Origin: Arabidopsis thaliana
Lineage: Eukaryota > Streptophyta > Magnoliopsida > Brassicales > Brassicaceae
DNA length: 64,000 nt
Direction: 5' to 3'
NCBI RefSeq assembly: GCF_000001735.4
Contig: NC_003076.8
Span: 6,944,001 to 7,008,000, forward strand
The translations under genes and the position numbers were made by a program. Under the pieces are notes generated by a model. The model was not told where the DNA came from. It did not search any database and saw only the letters and a program-made list of their open reading frames with translations. Position 1 is the stretch's first letter, and every line of letters begins with the position of its first letter. Positions 51,112 through 63,003 of the stretch are shown in pieces.

Positions 51112-51194
51112 TAATACAGCACAATGAAATTAAACATATCTAATGGATTTCACTTGTGTTATACCACAATTAATACTGCATAGTGAAATTAAAC
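51112..51194. repeat. 59-bp direct repeat in repeat-like intergenic DNA
   Basis: TAATACAGCACAATGAAATT (51112) is repeated as TAATACTGCATAGTGAAATT (51171), both continuing AAAC. Just upstream, GATTTTGACCCGCGGTAT (about 50915), GGATTTCACCCGTAGTAT (about 51053) and GGATTTCACTTGTGTTAT (about 51145) look like diverged copies of one phrase. This suggests an old dispersed element. Confidence 0.55.
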
Positions 51195-51713
51195 GATATA
51201 TGTCCTTGGCCAATTTAATTAGAAATCTCACGATTTCGTCTCCCATTCGTTCTCTTTTCTTATCTTTCTCAAAACTCTTTTGCTCTTTTCACTTTAGTAA
51301 ATGCTTTCTTTTCTTTTACTATTTTATTAGTAATTACTAGCTAATCCATGAAGTCCTTAGTAGCAAATTCAACCAATTAATACCAAAATGTTTCTATGAA
51401 GTCGATGCTTCTTTGGCCTCATTATACCTCATGATATATTTGTTATCATATTCTCTTCAGCTTTGCTTTATCTATAAAAAAAACTCATGATATATTTTTC
51501 TTTCCTGATTAGATATATCTCTGGTCTTAAAATATATAATGAAAAAAAAAAAAAAAACTGGATAGATATGAACATAAAAATGTAATATTGTATATGTATG
51601 CCACGTTGTAAGAATCTATTAGATTATGACAATATAAGTATTATGTAACCTATATAGCCCCAACATGCAACAATAATCAAAAGAACAAACCATTATTTCT
51701 TATCAACGTTGAT

Positions 51714-51788
51714 CAAGTCAAGCAAAGAGGTTTGCTACGTTTGGCTGACTCTAGACGAGAGTCTAACCAAATCAGAAGCTTTGACTTG
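51714..51788. ncRNA. Compact 75-base hairpin, possible structured RNA
   Basis: Outer arms CAAGTCAA (51714-51721) and TTGACTTG (51781-51788) are perfect complements. Inner arms TTTGGCTGACTCT (51740-51752) and AGAGTCTAACCAAA (51758-51771) pair almost fully around a 5-base loop. An internal asymmetric loop separates the stems. No expression evidence. Confidence 0.3.
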
Positions 51789-54180
51789 TAGGATTTAGTT
51801 GAAGACAAGCACCTAACAAGCTCGTGCACTGTAATGGCAATATTGTAGTTTTCGTTACGAGTATGATGTGTTGGTTATATAAGTCGATTTAACTCTAAAT
51901 ACTTTGGGAGTGAGATCAGATATAAGTTTTCGGTGAGATTCGATCGATAACATGTATACAGTATGTAAAATTTTCAAATATGTTTGAATGTGAACAAATA
52001 TGACGACTTTATGAAACAAAAGATAGATGTTAAGAAACAAAGATACAAACAAATGATATATATTCGAGGATTAAAGTAACATAATGTTGAAGCAATGAAC
52101 TTCATGAAGAAAGCTGGAACTGGAAGCTGAACCGGGATAAACATGTGATTGCTGGACTAATTAAAATGTTTTTGTTAAGAAGTTTTTTTCACCTAATAGA
52201 AGACTGATACATTTGATGGATATTAGGGTTTATAATTAATTTCGAATTAAGGATTTCGTTTTGTTATGGAGTCCATGCATATGATAAAAAAAACATAAAA
52301 AATGTTAAGAGTTTAATTTTGTTAGAAAGATACATAATTCGATAAATTAGACGTCTACATTAAAAATAACATCTTACGGATTCTCAAAATATTTACTTTG
52401 TCCCATAATGTTGTTTAAATAATTAGCCATCCATTAATCGTCATTTGTTTGATATATCATCCACTTTTTTGCGATTTACCAAGAAAAGGCAGTTGATTTG
52501 ATGTTCAATCACAGATTTATACTACAGTACTAATTACGTTTTAGAATCGTTTTCATAATTAAACAAGGACGATGATAACCAGTCATAAATAGTTACGTTT
52601 TCGAATCGTTTTCTTAAAGAAGCAACATGTTCTTTGTCTCTATCGCTCTCACATATGTTTCTCTATATATGTTGGTACAACAAATACAAAATAATTGAGT
52701 AGTACGATTTGCAATTTTTAGTTATAGAATTACTATGATCCTTCAATACAATTACAAATGTAATATATCAATTATGTGTAATGTGGTACCAAAATCGACT
52801 AACAACAGCTGGCGTGATTTTGTCTTCAACATGAATGATAGCTAAACTCTTTGAGTATCTTCTTGTTTATTATAAGAACACTCACTTATTAGTTTTATGA
52901 TTTCTTTCTAATCTCGACCGTTAACACACACATTTTATTTTTCTTACCTACTTTCGGCAAATATTGTGGTCTTTTTGGCATATATACACATACATGTATT
53001 GATGTATAACAAAAAGAAAGAAAGAAAGAAAAATATTGGCACCATGTGATATCCAGATCATTCAAGTGTTCACAAAATTCTGGGGTGAGCATATTTTTCA
53101 GAATTTTATATTCTAATAAATCAGTAGATAAAAAATTATATCGAATGATTCGACGTAATTATTTGCACACTACAGAGATCTGAAATATAAAAAGATCTAC
53201 CAATCCGGATTTTACGTAATTAGATTTGCAGTACAAAATATTTGTACTAACAAACTTCACAAACTTGAATATTCTATACAAAAAAAATTAAAGGAAAAAA
53301 ATCATTCAAAAATCATTTTTTTTTTGGTTATTAAATCATTTTTACTTGACAAAAACAAATGAAATATTTATACTATATCAGTGGGAGAAAAATCTTAACC
53401 AGCCCCCATCAATAAAAAAAACCTGACTTTTGAATTGTAATATATCTGATCTTATATTCCAAATAGTGTAGAAAAGAAGATTTAAGTGAATATGTGTTTT
53501 TTGGTGTTTTTAGGAGCATTTGTTTAATTTTTGATGAGTTCTGTTTTCTAGAAATTTATGGGTTCGAGAGTCGGAGAGTGTTAATTGGGCCCTGTTGGGC
53601 CATTTTGAGAGGTCCATGCATGCATATATGGTAAGCAACTTACATGCCTTGTGACTTTTTTTTTTTTTTAAATGCATTGTGACTTTGTGAGTGGGTAATG
53701 TTGGAATGTTACACTAATTAGGATTAAGTTAGTAAAAACTAAAACTTTATTCCTCTATCCCATTTATTTGCGTTCTCATTCCTTTTCACAATCTAATCAA
53801 ACCTCTATTTAATCAGGTTTTGAATATATTGTTTCCCCCGATTTTTAATTTGGTTTATGTTCTATAGTAAGAGATCAAATTTGGCAGAGTATGCAAATGT
53901 CATAGAAAAAATTGATGTCAAAGGAAAAATATTAAAATTGTTTAAATCATATTGGTGTTAGTTTTTTTTTGGGTCTAACATTTTAAATTGAAGTTATTTT
54001 AGTTTCCATCTACAACGATTATTTCTAAAAAATAAACGACCCAAGTTCAAAGCAAATTACACAAATCATTAAAATAAGATTCCAGGGCCAACAAGTGATT
54101 AGGGGTCATCATATCATTCAAAGCCTTGTTTTTTTGTTCTCTCCCAAATTTATTTGAATTTGACATTTGATTTGATTTCT

Positions 54181-55219
54181 CGAACGTAGTGATTTCCTCC
54201 GTACGGCGTCTCCGGTGAATCGAATTTCATCATCGCCGACATCCCTAAAAGAGTGTCTATCTATTGATTCACTTTCTTCCCAAATTCTTGTTCCCTCGAA
54301 TTGATTGACGAGGAAGAGATTTGTATTTGATCTGATATCTCAGATTCCAGGTATGTTCATAATCATTTCGATACACCGTTTCGATCTGATCTATTTAGTT
54401 GTCGGCTTTTATCGTGGCAGAAATATGAAAAATGGGTAATGTTATGAGACTTTCCTTAATTAGTACGATTGAGGAAATGGTTTTAGTTGCGTTGAGATTT
54501 GAATTAGGGTTCGTATTGGGAATCAAAAACCTTTCCGATTCTGCAATATTGCCTCAGTGTCTAAAACTGTGATTTGATTGTAGTGAATTTATCAATTCAA
54601 GTAATGCGATGCGTGTGGGTTTCTTTTTGTTTTTACCAGTTTTAGTTCTAATGATGGAACAGTGTTTTGGTAGGTGGAGATGTTAATTTAGCTAATTGTG
54701 TATATGATTTGCCCATCAATTTCACTCTTAAAAAATGAAAACTTTTTTGTGTCTTAATCCATGTTCCTCTTGTGATAGGATCAGTGTTTAGGATTTTTTT
54801 TTGGTCATTAAAGGTAAGATTGAAAGGTCACCAATAATCTTATGTGATTAGGCAAGGAATCTACTCCTAAATGTGTTGATCAACTAATTGTTGTGAAAGG
54901 ATCACACTGAACCTCGAGCTAGCTGGACATATGCCTTGATCTAGTATGAACGAAACTTTCTCTGCAACGCCAAGAAGCATGACCATCCATAGATATAGGT
55001 AGAAATCTCCTAGTTGATTGATTGTAGATTTTTTTTTGCTGACATGTGTATGCAGTCTAAGCTAATAAGACAGGTATTTTGTTGGATGATGTGATCGTAT
55101 CTGTTTAGGAGAATCGAAGGCTGCCCTCTCTAGTTTTCATCATCTTTTTTTTTTTTTGTAATCTATTATTCAGTTTGACAGAAAGATGTCTTACAGCTGT
55201 TTTATTGGAATTTGTATAG
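54181..55219 (+). other. TBL16 5'UTR and leader intron
   Basis: A likely untranslated exon ends at 54350 (ATTCCAG|GTATGT). The leader intron runs 54351-55219 and ends TTTGTATAG one base before the ATG. The region is T-rich, as plant introns are. Alternative leader splicing cannot be excluded. Confidence 0.65.
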
Positions 55220-55220
55220 G

Positions 55221-57596
55221 ATGAAAAGAGGAGCCCTTAGACGAAGGGCTAGGGATATCTCTGTTATGCTTGTTGTACTTGTTTGTGCAACTGTAGTCAT
55301 ATGGACATGGGATAGAACTCCAACCTCGGCCTTTCTTCCACCTGAAAGTCACTATCTAAAGCTGCAATCAGGTTTAACTATGACATTAAGCTCTCTTTCT
55401 GGCAACATTTTGTTAGGCCGTTTGAATACTGGAACAATACTATAGAGACTTTGTTTAATTTTTAAATTCATTCTGTACTTGACAGCGAAATGTGTCACTT
55501 CTAGTTTCTGCTGTTTATATTTCTCAGGTCTTGAATTGTTTTTTGTCCAAAAGTTTCAATATTTTTTCTTTCACTTGTTGTTTCTCCTGTTTATGTTTCA
55601 CAAATTACTGTAGATGTTTATGAAACCAATTGTACAATTATATTCTGGGGTACATCTGACCTAGTTCTTTCTCATTTGCAGAAGAAAAGGTTGAGAAATT
55701 ACCTACTGCGCTGAATACTGAAACTAAAGACAGCTACTCATCAGCTATTCCATTTGTAAACAAAGGTATTGTTCAATGCATTTACAGAAGCTCTTTCACG
55801 CATCTTGTAAGCTGCTCAAAAGTATTTTATGCACCCTGTCTGTTGTATTCTGAATTCCGGGAACTACGCTTGGCATAAAAATCCTCCTTTTCCTGGCTTT
55901 TCTATGACAGAGGAAAGCAAAGAGGATTCATCCGATAATAAAGATACAGAAGAAGAAGAGGAGAAACAAGTGGAAGAAGTTACTGTAAGTAATACGAATC
56001 GAGGGAAGATACCAACGATTGAAGAAAAAAAGGGGGAACATGAAGTTATTGCAAGTGAGCCAAAATATCGGAAGACGCCAACTAGAGAAGATTTTAAATT
56101 AGAAAAGGTGAAACATGAGGTTGCTGTTGGTGAGGGCGAAGCTACGGAGACAACACATATTAAAGAGACTAATTCAGATCCAAAGAGTAATATTCTTGCA
56201 ACAGACGAAGAGAGGACTGATGGTACTTCAACAGCTCGCATCACGAATCAAGGTAGAGAATCTTTGTTTCACAGATCCCAGTTTTATGATGCGTGAAAGT
56301 ATCTTAGGAGTGTTCATTATTCTGAAACTGGACATACTTTGTATCTCGGTGAAACTATTAGTTGAAAATCTCTACCCCGTATTGCTGTTATTTTAGTATG
56401 ATTCCCTCCTATTTGAAATAACATGTTGTTTTATATTTTTTTCCCCTAGCTTGCAATTATGCGAAAGGGAAATGGGTTGTGGACAATCACCGTCCTTTGT
56501 ATTCAGGATCTCAATGCAAACAGTGGCTTGCTTCAATGTGGGCATGCAGGTTGATGCAACGTACAGACTTTGCCTTTGAAAGTTTAAGATGGCAACCTAA
56601 AGATTGCTCTATGGAAGAATTTGAGGGTTCCAAGTTCTTGAGAAGGTAAACAGAAAAATTCCTATATTTCATTCCAACTTATGCATGTGTTAATCCATAG
56701 ACGTTGTCAAATATTCCCATCAAGTCCTTAGTAACAGTGCGTGGCTCTATTTTACAAATTCCCTCAGGATGAAGAACAAAACCCTAGCCTTTGTTGGAGA
56801 CTCGTTGGGAAGACAACAGTTTCAGTCTATGATGTGTATGATCTCGGGAGGCAAAGAGAGACTCGATGTCCTTGATGTGGGACCAGAATTTGGGTTCATA
56901 ACTCCCGAAGGTGGAGCTCGTCCTGGTGGTTGGGCTTACAGATTCCCAGAAACTAACACAACGGTCCTATACCACTGGTCATCTACACTGTGCGACATAG
57001 AACCGCTCAACATCACTGACCCCGCAACTGAACACGCTATGCATCTTGATCGCCCACCAGCGTTTTTACGCCAATACCTTCAAAAGATCGACGTATTGGT
57101 AATGAACACAGGTCACCATTGGAACCGCGGGAAGCTCAACGGGAACAAATGGGTGATGCATGTTAATGGCGTTCCCAACACTAACAGGAAGTTAGCTGCT
57201 CTTGGGAACGCCAAGAATTTCACAATCCACAGCACAGTTAGTTGGGTTAACTCACAACTCCCTCTCCATCCCGGTCTCAAGGCATTCTACAGAAGCCTTT
57301 CACCGAGACATTTCGTGGGTGGGGAATGGAACACCGGAGGGAGCTGCAATAACACAACCCCAATGTCTATCGGGAAAGAAGTTTTGCAAGAGGAGTCAAG
57401 CGACTACAGCGCGGGTCGTGCAGTGAAAGGTACAGGGGTTAAGCTTTTAGACATAACAGCCTTATCTCATATTAGAGACGAAGGTCACATATCACGGTTC
57501 AGTATCTCGGCTTCACGGGGAGTTCAGGATTGCCTCCATTGGTGCTTGCCCGGTGTTCCTGATACGTGGAATGAAATCCTTTTTGCAATGATCTAA
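55221..57596 (+). CDS. TBL16: TRICHOME BIREFRINGENCE-LIKE 16, polysaccharide O-acetyltransferase
   Basis: Five coding exons (55221-55371, 55682-55765, 55911-56252, 56450-56645, 56768-57596) encode 533 aa. A basic N-terminus ([11 protein letters not shown]) precedes a signal anchor at about residues 14-30 ([15 protein letters not shown]), fitting a type II Golgi protein. A long Glu/Lys-rich stem (about 50-190) leads to the TBL domain ([20 protein letters not shown]). The esterase domain carries GDS at 268-270 (VGDSLGRQQ) and Asp512/His515 ([16 protein letters not shown]). It is a likely cell-wall O-acetyltransferase; the acceptor polymer is not deducible. The start is the ATG at 55221; the in-frame upstream codon is TTG. 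Confidence 0.95.
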
Positions 57597-58452
57597 GTTT
57601 TCAAGTTACAGCTGTTGCATCAATCAACAGAAAAGTTCAGAGAAAGGGCTTGAGCCAAATCAAAGCCAGCCTTTGATAGCTTTCTACAACACACATTGAA
57701 GTTTTAGCGGCAGGAGGTGTAAGTTAGTATTTATTTTGGTACAAAACCAAAGCTCTGGGTATCATAGACGTATTGTCGTTATCGTAACCATACCGGGGTT
57801 TGGTTTCGACCATATTTTACAGAACAGATTCTAACTCTTGGAATTTGTCTTTGATCGATTAAAAGAAAATTTTAGAGTTACTTCTAAATAGTTCATGTGT
57901 TATCGTTTGGATTCTGCCTAAGCACTAAGCATTTTTCCTTAAAAGCATGAATTTGATGCTGCCTAAATGTGCGCAAATAACCCGAGACATATGAATCGAC
58001 TGGAAACCTATTCGATTTGTCCGAATTTTAAGATACTAATTATTTCAGTTTCTATAACAGTGATGAGACATTTACCTGTTGAAAAAGAAATAGATAGAGA
58101 TGCAAATGTATAAGATTAAACTTCAAGATCCTTATCAAAAAATTCTCAAAGCTCTCAGAAACAAGCAAATAGGATTACAAAAATTATAACAAAAACACTA
58201 TTTTTGGCTTAAAAAAAAGTCTAAACTTTGACAACTAATTCAATCAAAGAAAAAATGCCACCCTTTCCTTCTCAACCTTCACAAACAGACAATGTCCAAA
58301 GTTTGGAACAACAAACACAATCTAAACAAAACCACACCTTTCAACAAACTATAGAGCATCATCATCATTATCAAAAACATTGTCCTTGTTTTAAGACGTA
58401 ACATCCCAACAAGAACAAGAAAAAGAAAAAGAGCATCTCCTCTCTTCAATCC
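57597..58452. other. Intergenic region TBL16 to PRK6
   Basis: TBL16 3' sequence, then an A-rich PRK6 promoter and leader (58330-58452). No other feature recognised. Confidence 0.6.
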
Positions 58453-60551
58453 ATGGCTGCTGCTGTTCTGAATCCCGGTTTCTTTCTCCTCATCCTCCTC
58501 TTATCTTTCTCAATCTCCCCTTCTTTGCAGTATGTGAGCGAGTCCGAACCGCTTGTGCGGTTCAAAAACTCGGTGAAGATAACCAAAGGGGACCTAAATT
58601 CATGGAGAGAAGGGACAGATCCTTGCAGTGGGAAATGGTTTGGGATCTATTGCCAAAAGGGTCTAACAGTCTCAGGCATTCACGTCACACGTCTAGGTCT
58701 CTCAGGAACCATCACCGTGGATGATTTAAAGGATCTCCCAAATCTAAAGACGATCAGGCTTGACAACAACCTCCTCTCCGGTCCTCTCCCGCATTTCTTT
58801 AAACTCCGTGGCCTAAAATCTCTCATGCTCTCTAACAACAGCTTCTCCGGAGAGATCCGTGACGATTTTTTCAAGGACATGTCAAAGCTCAAGCGACTAT
58901 TTCTTGATCATAACAAGTTCGAGGGAAGTATCCCTTCCTCCATTACGCAGCTCCCTCAACTCGAGGAGCTTCACATGCAAAGTAATAACCTCACCGGAGA
59001 GATACCTCCAGAGTTTGGCAGCATGAAGAACCTTAAAGTCCTCGACCTCTCAACCAACAGCCTCGATGGAATCGTCCCGCAAAGCATTGCGGATAAGAAA
59101 AATCTCGCTGTTAATTTGACAGAGAACGAATACTTGTGCGGGCCGGTGGTGGACGTTGGATGTGAGAATATTGAGCTAAACGATCCGCAAGAAGGACAAC
59201 CCCCGTCGAAACCATCCTCCTCGGTACCAGAAACCTCGAACAAGGCCGCAATAAACGCAATCATGGTGTCGATATCGCTTCTTCTCCTGTTCTTTATTAT
59301 TGTTGGCGTTATAAAGAGGCGAAATAAGAAGAAGAACCCTGACTTTAGAATGCTCGCCAACAACCGTGAAAACGATGTTGTGGAAGTCAGGATATCCGAG
59401 TCTTCATCCACGACCGCCAAAAGGTCTACAGATTCAAGCAGGAAGCGCGGTGGGCACTCGGATGACGGTTCCACCAAGAAAGGTGTGTCGAATATTGGTA
59501 AAGGTGGTAACGGAGGAGGAGGAGGAGCTCTAGGCGGTGGTATGGGTGACATTATTATGGTGAATACCGACAAAGGTTCCTTCGGTTTACCCGATCTGAT
59601 GAAGGCTGCAGCCGAGGTGCTTGGCAACGGTAGCCTTGGATCAGCTTACAAGGCGGTGATGACCACTGGATTATCCGTTGTGGTGAAAAGGATTAGGGAT
59701 ATGAATCAACTTGCACGTGAACCTTTCGATGTCGAGATGAGACGATTCGGGAAACTCCGCCACCCTAACATTTTGACCCCTTTAGCCTATCACTACCGCC
59801 GCGAAGAGAAGCTTGTAGTCTCCGAATACATGCCTAAAAGCAGCTTGCTTTACGTTTTACATGGTAACCGAAATGCTTCTTTAATTTGTTCCTTTTTATA
59901 AGACCTCTCAAAAGCAAATTTCTTGCCAGTTAAAACATTTTAGGAAACCTTTAATAATCTTTGGTATTTTTTTTTTCTCAAGGAGATCGTGGGATATACC
60001 ATTCCGAGCTAACTTGGGCAACAAGATTGAAGATCATCCAAGGAGTGGCTCACGGAATGAAGTTCTTGCACGAGGAGTTTGCGTCTTATGATCTACCACA
60101 CGGTAACCTCAAATCCAGCAATGTTCTCCTCAGCGAGACCTACGAGCCTTTGATCAGTGATTACGCATTCTTACCGCTTCTCCAACCAAGCAACGCATCG
60201 CAAGCATTGTTTGCTTTCAAGACTCCCGAGTTCGCGCAGACACAACAGGTCTCGCATAAATCAGACGTCTACTGCCTCGGAATTATAATTCTAGAGATCT
60301 TGACGGGGAAATTCCCTTCTCAATACTTAAACAACGGTAAAGGCGGGACGGATATAGTACAATGGGTACAATCTTCGGTTGCGGAGCAAAAAGAAGAAGA
60401 ACTTATCGATCCGGAGATAGTAAACAATACTGAATCAATGCGACAGATGGTGGAATTGTTGCGGGTTGGGGCTGCTTGTATCGCAAGTAATCCAGATGAG
60501 AGATTAGACATGAGGGAAGCTGTTAGAAGGATAGAACAAGTAAAAACTTGA
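58453..60551 (+). CDS. PRK6: Pollen receptor-like kinase 6 (LRR-RLK, LURE receptor)
   Basis: Two exons (58453-59863 and 59983-60551) encode 659 aa. A signal peptide (about 1-26), an LRR N-cap with a CSGKWFGIYC pair, and five to six leucine-rich repeats (LKTIRLDNNLLSGPLP, LEELHMQSNNLTGEIP) form the ectodomain. One membrane helix lies at about 264-288, followed by a Ser- and Gly-rich juxtamembrane stretch and a kinase domain from about residue 377. The VAIK lysine is kept (VVVKRI), but the HRD motif reads HGN and DFG reads DYA, so catalysis should be weak or absent. PRK6 is known in Arabidopsis as a pollen-tube receptor for the AtLURE1 attractant peptides. Confidence 0.96.
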
Positions 60552-60769
60552 AGTGGTGTTTAGAAAGCATGCAATCACGGTTGGAACAATCAAACTCTAA
60601 AGAGAAGAAAGAAACCTTTGGATTAATCCGTAGATGTAATACTACTAACGACAAAGCTAAGTGTGAAACAAGGACGAAAAAATTGGGCACGTATATAGGA
60701 AAATGGTTTGTATTTCTTGGGAGGGCTTCTATAATTCTTTTGTGGTTGGAGTGATCTATCTTTGCAATG

Positions 60770-60806
<37 letters not shown>

Positions 60807-62177
60807 TTTCCGTTCCATAAGAAATGCACAACTGTTCACAAGAAAGATACAAATATTTTCACTTTTTTTTACTTTTCTTAATTCTTCTCGTTTTCTCAGT
60901 CAAAAGAATAAGGTTAAATGTAAACACTTATTTTCTTCAAGGAAAATCGAAAACTGTTATTTTAACACTAACCATTATATTTTGGGAAATATCGAATTTA
61001 AAAATGCATGCAAAAGATTCGAAAGTACCAACCAGTGGTAAAGTCTTTTCACTGTTATTCTTTTCATTTGAATTTTTGACTTTGAAACGCATTCTTCTAA
61101 TTGAGTATTTAGTTTAGTGGTATTTTTTAAAAAAGGATAGTTCACATGTAGCTACGTTGTCTTCTATATGATATAATAAACTTCTTCAGATTTCATATAT
61201 ATCCCTGAATCTAAGTCTTAACCATCAAAAGCTTACAATTTAAACACAAGCAACCCATTGTGTAAGGAGATTTATAAAGAGCGACATATTAATGGACCCC
61301 AAAAGCTTGAGTATTGGGTAGGAGACTCGATTCGAATACGAACAAAGACATATTAAAATTTTGCATGCAAGTCAATTTTAATGAAAGGACCACAAAGAAA
61401 TTAGGTTTTGTCTTCTTCTTCCTATATACTTAAGTTTAATTATAATTAATTAATAATTGAGACTTTTATGGTAGGCCCCAACCACTCAGCAATGATGTCC
61501 CTCTTTTGGGCTTATTCTCAGTGCTGGCTTCTTCCGTATAGGTCAATATTATTTTATTACGATTATTTTTATATTTTTCGTATCTTTCACAAACTGATTG
61601 ATGAATAAACCACACACAAACCAACACGGCAATAACCATTTTAATGCTTTATATACAAATACAATACTTCTACATCATAATTATGCTCAAATCGCACGTA
61701 TAATATTCGAATTCTTAAAACAATTTTCACCGCTCCATTGTTGTTGCTAATATTCGCTTCAATTATTTGATCTGATGCTTGTTGGAGCAGTTTTATATTC
61801 ACCTTTGAAAACATCCATTAAAAGAACGGACACAATAAAAAGGAAAAGCCATATTTTAAACTGACAAAATTATTTTAATATGTTAATTATCATAAAGTAC
61901 AGAAAAAAAAACAAGAACCAAAAAAAAAAAAAGAGAGCATTATTCTATTTTTCGCCATGCTTAACGATCAAGAATTTTAGCTCTCTCTACTTTCATTTTC
62001 CCCCTCATCAAAATTTCTCGATGTTGTTTCGTTTCCACCATAATATGGACATACATGTCTTAGTATATATATATATGCTAATTTATTTCTCTGCCCCGAT
62101 TATTTATGCCTAATTATTTTATTTACCCCCAATCCCCCATATATATATATATAAACTCATCAGTAGAAGAACTCCGG
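60552..62177. other. Intergenic region PRK6 to FLZ gene
   Basis: PRK6 3' sequence ends near a 29-base A tract (60776-60804). The rest is AT-rich with A/T tracts and a TA run at about 62136-62155 inside the FLZ 3' region. No gene recognised. Confidence 0.55.
60776..60804 (+). repeat. 29-base poly(A) tract
   Basis: An uninterrupted run of A about 225 bases after the PRK6 stop, preceded by CAATGAAATTT. PRK6 keeps its intron, so this is not a processed retrogene tail; a plain mononucleotide expansion is more likely. Confidence 0.95.
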
Positions 62178-63003
62178 CTAAGTCACTAGAACTCCGGTGG
62201 AGAAAATTTGGCCGGCGGTGTAAGGAGAGGTTGAGAATTTTGATCTACATCTCTCTTTCCTTTCATCATTTGCTATATGACTCGATCGACACTCTGTGCT
62301 GCAAAATGCTTTTTCTCCTCTGCATATAAAAAGCAATAAGCAATCGAAAGATACGACCATAGTATAAAAATACTTATATATATGCTCCCAAGTTATACCT
62401 GTAAATAAATATGTCTTGACCATGAAGTTTCTTCCTGCACAAGTAACATGAATTGAGGAAACCCAAACCCTGAAACTCTGGCGAATTCTCTGGAGATTCC
62501 GTAACGACATCGACCACGAAAAGTCTTTCCCGACGATCATCGTTGATCTTACTTGAGAAACACTCAAACCCATCTTTGTCATAAACCCTTGTATTACAAG
62601 ATCCACTTGGTCCATGGTGGCATGTCACCAACGTGTAATCCTCCTCGTCCATTATGAACATCTCCTCGTCTTCTCCGTCCGTGCTTCCACCATGGCTCAT
62701 GAACTGAACCGGATCAGACCGGCCGGGTTGGTTCGGTTCCGATCTACAAACGCTCGTGATTCGACGAGTGTTTGAGTTCTCGAGCGCGGCTACAATCCCT
62801 AGACCAACAGAGCCACCAAGATTGTCATCGTAGAATCTCTTTGAGCTGTTTCTTTGAGATATCTGAGGGAGAATCTTGAAATCCAGTGGGCTTTTAGGGC
62901 TCGTCATCAAGACGTCGAAGAAAGGAGCCGCCGTGGATCGGTTGACACCGACGAGGAGCTCCGATATCTTTCCGATCATGGGATGGGTTCTTTTAGTAAG
63001 CAT
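62178..63003 (-). CDS. FCS-like zinc finger (FLZ/DUF581) protein
   Basis: Two exons (62399-63003 and 62178-62319) encode 248 aa. The FLZ domain lies near the C-terminus and spans the intron: Cys186 and Cys189 (CYLC), Cys208 and Cys212 (FCSTEC), with the conserved FLNSCYLCRKKL and IYRGEKAFCS motifs. The long N-terminus is largely disordered, with FFDVLMTSPKSPLDFKIL typical of the family and an acidic DGEDEEMFIMDEED patch. FLZ proteins are plant-specific adaptors binding SnRK1 kinase in energy and hormone signalling. The gene has a GA-rich leader (63060-63140). Exact FLZ number not assigned. Confidence 0.94.

Larger units (their letters stand above)
49794..54180. other. 4.4-kb gene-poor AT-rich region
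   Basis: No supported gene. It contains a T-tract (49938-49953), a repeat-like segment at about 50910-51200, a 75-base hairpin at 51714-51788, and a GGGCCCTGTTGGGCC cluster at about 53588-53602 that could belong to an unrecognised promoter. GACTTTTTTTTTTTT and GCATTGTGACTT form a short local duplication near 53650-53690. Confidence 0.5.

Noticed and set aside
53588..53602. GGGCCC cluster as promoter of a hidden gene
   Set aside because: No ORF with domain or splice support lies on either side.
58971..59627. Minus-strand 218-residue ORF
   Set aside because: Antisense to PRK6 LRR and juxtamembrane coding sequence.
60776..60804. Poly(A) tract as a retrogene tail
   Set aside because: The adjacent PRK6 gene retains its intron and no target-site duplication is evident.
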